Source: an uncultured Campylobacter sp. (lineage in GTDB: Bacteria > Campylobacterota > Campylobacteria > Campylobacterales > Campylobacteraceae). From it: a DNA stretch of 6,237 bases. The notes below the pieces were generated by a model. The model did no database searches. It saw only the letters and a list, made by a program, of their open reading frames with translations, and had not been told where the DNA came from. A program made the position numbers and the translations under genes. The number at the start of each line of letters is the position of its first letter. The stretch's first letter is position 1. Of this stretch, positions 5,099 to 6,237 are shown piece after piece. Location: contig NZ_CALIIS010000163.1 in NCBI RefSeq assembly GCF_938017705.1, positions 1-6,237 of the forward strand. Reading direction: 5' to 3'.

Positions 5099-5612
5099 AT
5101 TTCGCGCCAGATTTTACGACGCCGATCCGATGGGCGTGATGTGGCACGGCAACTACGTAAAGCTATGCGAGGACGCTAGATGTGAATTTTGGCGCGACGC
5201 GGGCTACACATATATGCAGATGAGAGATGATGGATTTATATATCCCATTATCAAAATGGAGTTTAAATTTATCGCGCCGATACTTTTTGACGACGAGGTT
5301 GCGGTGAGCATCGAGCTACTTGAATGCGATACGATCATAAAATTCTCCTACCGCATCAAAAGCCCATCCGGCGCGCTCCTAGCCAAGGCAACCACGTCGC
5401 AAGCCGCGGTGGAGCTTGATTCCAAAAGGACGCTGTATGAGATACCGCCGCAGCTAAGGGAGTGCGCGGATAAAATTTTAGCAAAGAAAAATCCCGCGAG
5501 TAAAATTTCAATGGCAGATAAAATTTCAGTAGCGAACAAAGCCGCGCCCGAGCGAGACCGCGCTAAAAACGCCGCGGCGAATGAAATTTTAACCAGCGAT
5601 AACGAGCAGTGA
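5085..5612 (+). CDS. apeK: 4-hydroxybenzoyl-CoA/YbgC-type hotdog thioesterase (ApeK-like)
   Basis: This 175-residue cytosolic acyl-thioesterase probably hydrolyses aryl-polyene or aberrant acyl thioesters from the ACP or CoA. The N-terminus FYDADPMGVMWHGNY (10-24) matches the family signature, and D14 corresponds to the catalytic Asp of the 4-hydroxybenzoyl-CoA thioesterase of Pseudomonas. The helix KLCEDARCEFW and the strands through LLAKATTSQAAVEL (around residues 98-112) complete one hotdog domain. Family members are usually about 130-140 residues. Residues 136-175 are an added Lys/Ala/Ser/Asn-rich tail with a short repeat. The start is supported by GGAG six bases upstream. The gene overlaps the acyltransferase by 14 nt and is followed by a 32 nt gap. 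The symbol rests on gene order. Confidence 0.88.
   Translation: MKEYKFRARFYDADPMGVMWHGNYVKLCEDARCEFWRDAGYTYMQMRDDGFIYPIIKMEFKFIAPILFDDEVAVSIELLECDTIIKFSYRIKSPSGALLAKATTSQAAVELDSKRTLYEIPPQLRECADKILAKKNPASKISMADKISVANKAAPERDRAKNAAANEILTSDNEQ
5466..5534 (+). repeat. 18 bp imperfect repeats in the thioesterase tail
   Basis: Units AGTAAAATTTCAATGGCA (5499-5516) and GATAAAATTTCAGTAGCG (5517-5534) are adjacent and read SKISMA and DKISVA. An earlier related copy at 5466-5483 reads ADKILA at the end of the normal fold. The tail may thus have grown by duplication of the last helix's own codons. Confidence 0.5.
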
Positions 5613-5633
5613 AATTTAGCGAGCATAAAATTT

Positions 5634-5639
5634 AAAGGA
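5634..5639 (+). promoter_or_regulatory. Ribosome binding site of the LolA-like gene
   Basis: AAAGGA at 5634-5639 is five bases before ATG 5645, in the 32 nt gap after the thioesterase stop. This gap also contains two AAATTT words and no hairpin. Confidence 0.65.
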
Positions 5640-5644
5640 CTACG

Positions 5645-6172
5645 ATGAAAATTTTAGCTTTATTTTTGGCGATTTTGGGACTTGCGGGCGCGCTTGAAGT
5701 GGGCGATCTGGCGCTTAAGACCGACAATATCGGCGGTAAATTTAGCGAAACGCTCAGCATCGAGGGCTTTGCCGAGCCCGTGCGAAGCAGCGGCGAGTTT
5801 AGGATCAAAGGCGGAGAGCTGTTTTGGACGACGCTAGAGCCGGTGCGAAGCGAGCTTAAAATCGGCGCAGACGGCGTCTTTGAGCGCAGCGGCGAAGCGT
5901 GGGTCAAAAGCGCCGATTCGCTTTTTGATAAGGACACTTTTTTGGCGATATCGCGCCTGGACGTAGCACGGCTTAGCAAAAATTTCTCGATCGCGCTAAG
6001 TGGCAGCAAAGATGCGTGGCGCGCCGAGCTAAGCCCAAAAGGGATGCTACAAAATATCTTTAAAAATATCGTGATCGAAGGTGGCGCCTACGTCAGGGTG
6101 CTGCGAATTAGCAGCGCTAACGGCGACGTGAGCGAAAACGTATTTTCGGACGTCGTGAGCTTAGATGAGTAA
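5645..6172 (+). CDS. apeL: LolA-like periplasmic lipoprotein/lipid carrier (ApeL-like)
   Basis: This 175-residue exported protein has a short signal peptide (MKILALFLAILGLAGA), likely cut after Ala16. There is no lipobox Cys, so a soluble periplasmic protein is expected. The mature part has the LolA-type half-barrel pattern: EGFAEPVRSSGEFRI (around 40-54) followed by GELFWTTLEPVRSELKIG, matching the 'ssG.f.f...GllW.t..P' signature. Within aryl polyene clusters a LolA-like protein precedes an MMPL exporter and is thought to carry the lipidated product across the periplasm. The gene overlaps the exporter start by 8 nt. It has no low-complexity insert and ends at the size expected for a small LolA-like protein. 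Substrate is inferred from context; a true lipoprotein chaperone would normally be encoded elsewhere. Confidence 0.82.
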   Translation: MKILALFLAILGLAGALEVGDLALKTDNIGGKFSETLSIEGFAEPVRSSGEFRIKGGELFWTTLEPVRSELKIGADGVFERSGEAWVKSADSLFDKDTFLAISRLDVARLSKNFSIALSGSKDAWRAELSPKGMLQNIFKNIVIEGGAYVRVLRISSANGDVSENVFSDVVSLDE

Positions 6173-6237
6173 GAGCGCGATCCTAGCGGCATTCGGCGCG
6201 GCATTCATCGCGCTTTGCGCCTTTATAGCGTTAAATT
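6165..6237 (+). CDS. Start of an MMPL/RND-type exporter (ApeM-like), cut by the window edge
   Basis: ATG 6165 opens a frame that runs to the end of the window and encodes MSKSAILAAFGAAFIALCAF and a few more residues: a short basic start followed by one long hydrophobic helix, as expected for transmembrane helix 1 of a membrane exporter. No strong ribosome binding site precedes it, so it is probably translated by coupling to the LolA-like gene, with which it overlaps by 8 nt. Assignment as the cluster's MMPL exporter rests on gene order (LolA-like then exporter) and the start of the helix only; 24 codons are visible. Confidence 0.6.
   Translation, partial: MSKSAILAAFGAAFIALCAFIALN

Noticed and set aside
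4767..5147. Minus-strand open frame of 126 codons
   Set aside because: Its Asn/Leu/Arg repeats are simply the complement of the acyltransferase tail repeats.

Overview
The window is a stretch of a biosynthetic operon, all on the + strand, from what is most likely a Campylobacter-type Epsilonproteobacterium. The evidence for the taxon is circumstantial: balanced base composition, heavy use of GCG/CGC/GGC codons beside TTA/TTT/AAA codons, and a very frequent AAATTT word in both coding and non-coding DNA. This resembles the higher-GC oral campylobacters (the C. gracilis / C. rectus / C. showae type), but no taxonomic marker gene is present.

The genes match, in order, the middle of an aryl polyene (APE) pigment cluster. 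They are: a COG4648 membrane protein (ApeG-like, 341-874); an AMP-ligase fused to a hotdog dehydratase (ApeH+ApeI, 855-2999); a family 2 glycosyltransferase (2980-3981) and an LpxL/HtrB-type acyltransferase (3974-5098), which together correspond to the two domains of ApeJ; a 4-hydroxybenzoyl-CoA-type thioesterase (ApeK-like, 5085-5612); a LolA-like exported protein (ApeL-like, 5645-6172); and the first 24 codons of an MMPL-type exporter (ApeM-like, 6165-end). Acyl carrier proteins are expected upstream, and ketosynthase, ketoreductase and further dehydratase genes downstream. Every junction from 341 onward overlaps by 8-20 nt except the last-but-one (32 nt gap), so the genes are probably cotranscribed and translationally coupled.

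Inferred pathway: the ligase activates an aryl starter acid and loads it on an ACP. The dehydratase domain forms double bonds during type II PKS-like chain growth, and the thioesterase releases or edits chains. The glycosyltransferase and acyltransferase attach the polyene to a lipid or sugar-lipid anchor. The LolA-like protein and MMPL pump move the lipid toward the outer membrane.

Positions 1-60 hold the possible 3' end of an upstream gene. Positions 61-340 have no convincing gene and consist of degenerate short repeats built round GCGGCTAAATTTAA.

The most unusual property is that all four cytosolic enzymes carry long, hydrophilic, Asn/Ala/Ser/Asp/Lys-rich expansions: about 65 aa and 100 aa inside the adenylation domain, and about 92, 80 and 40 aa as C-terminal tails. 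Several are built from imperfect 18-54 bp repeats containing AAATTT, the same word that fills the non-coding leader. The membrane protein and the exported protein lack them. AAATTT is a member of RAATTY, the methylated motif used for DNA self-recognition in Campylobacter jejuni transformation, so a link between tail growth and uptake-motif accumulation is worth testing.
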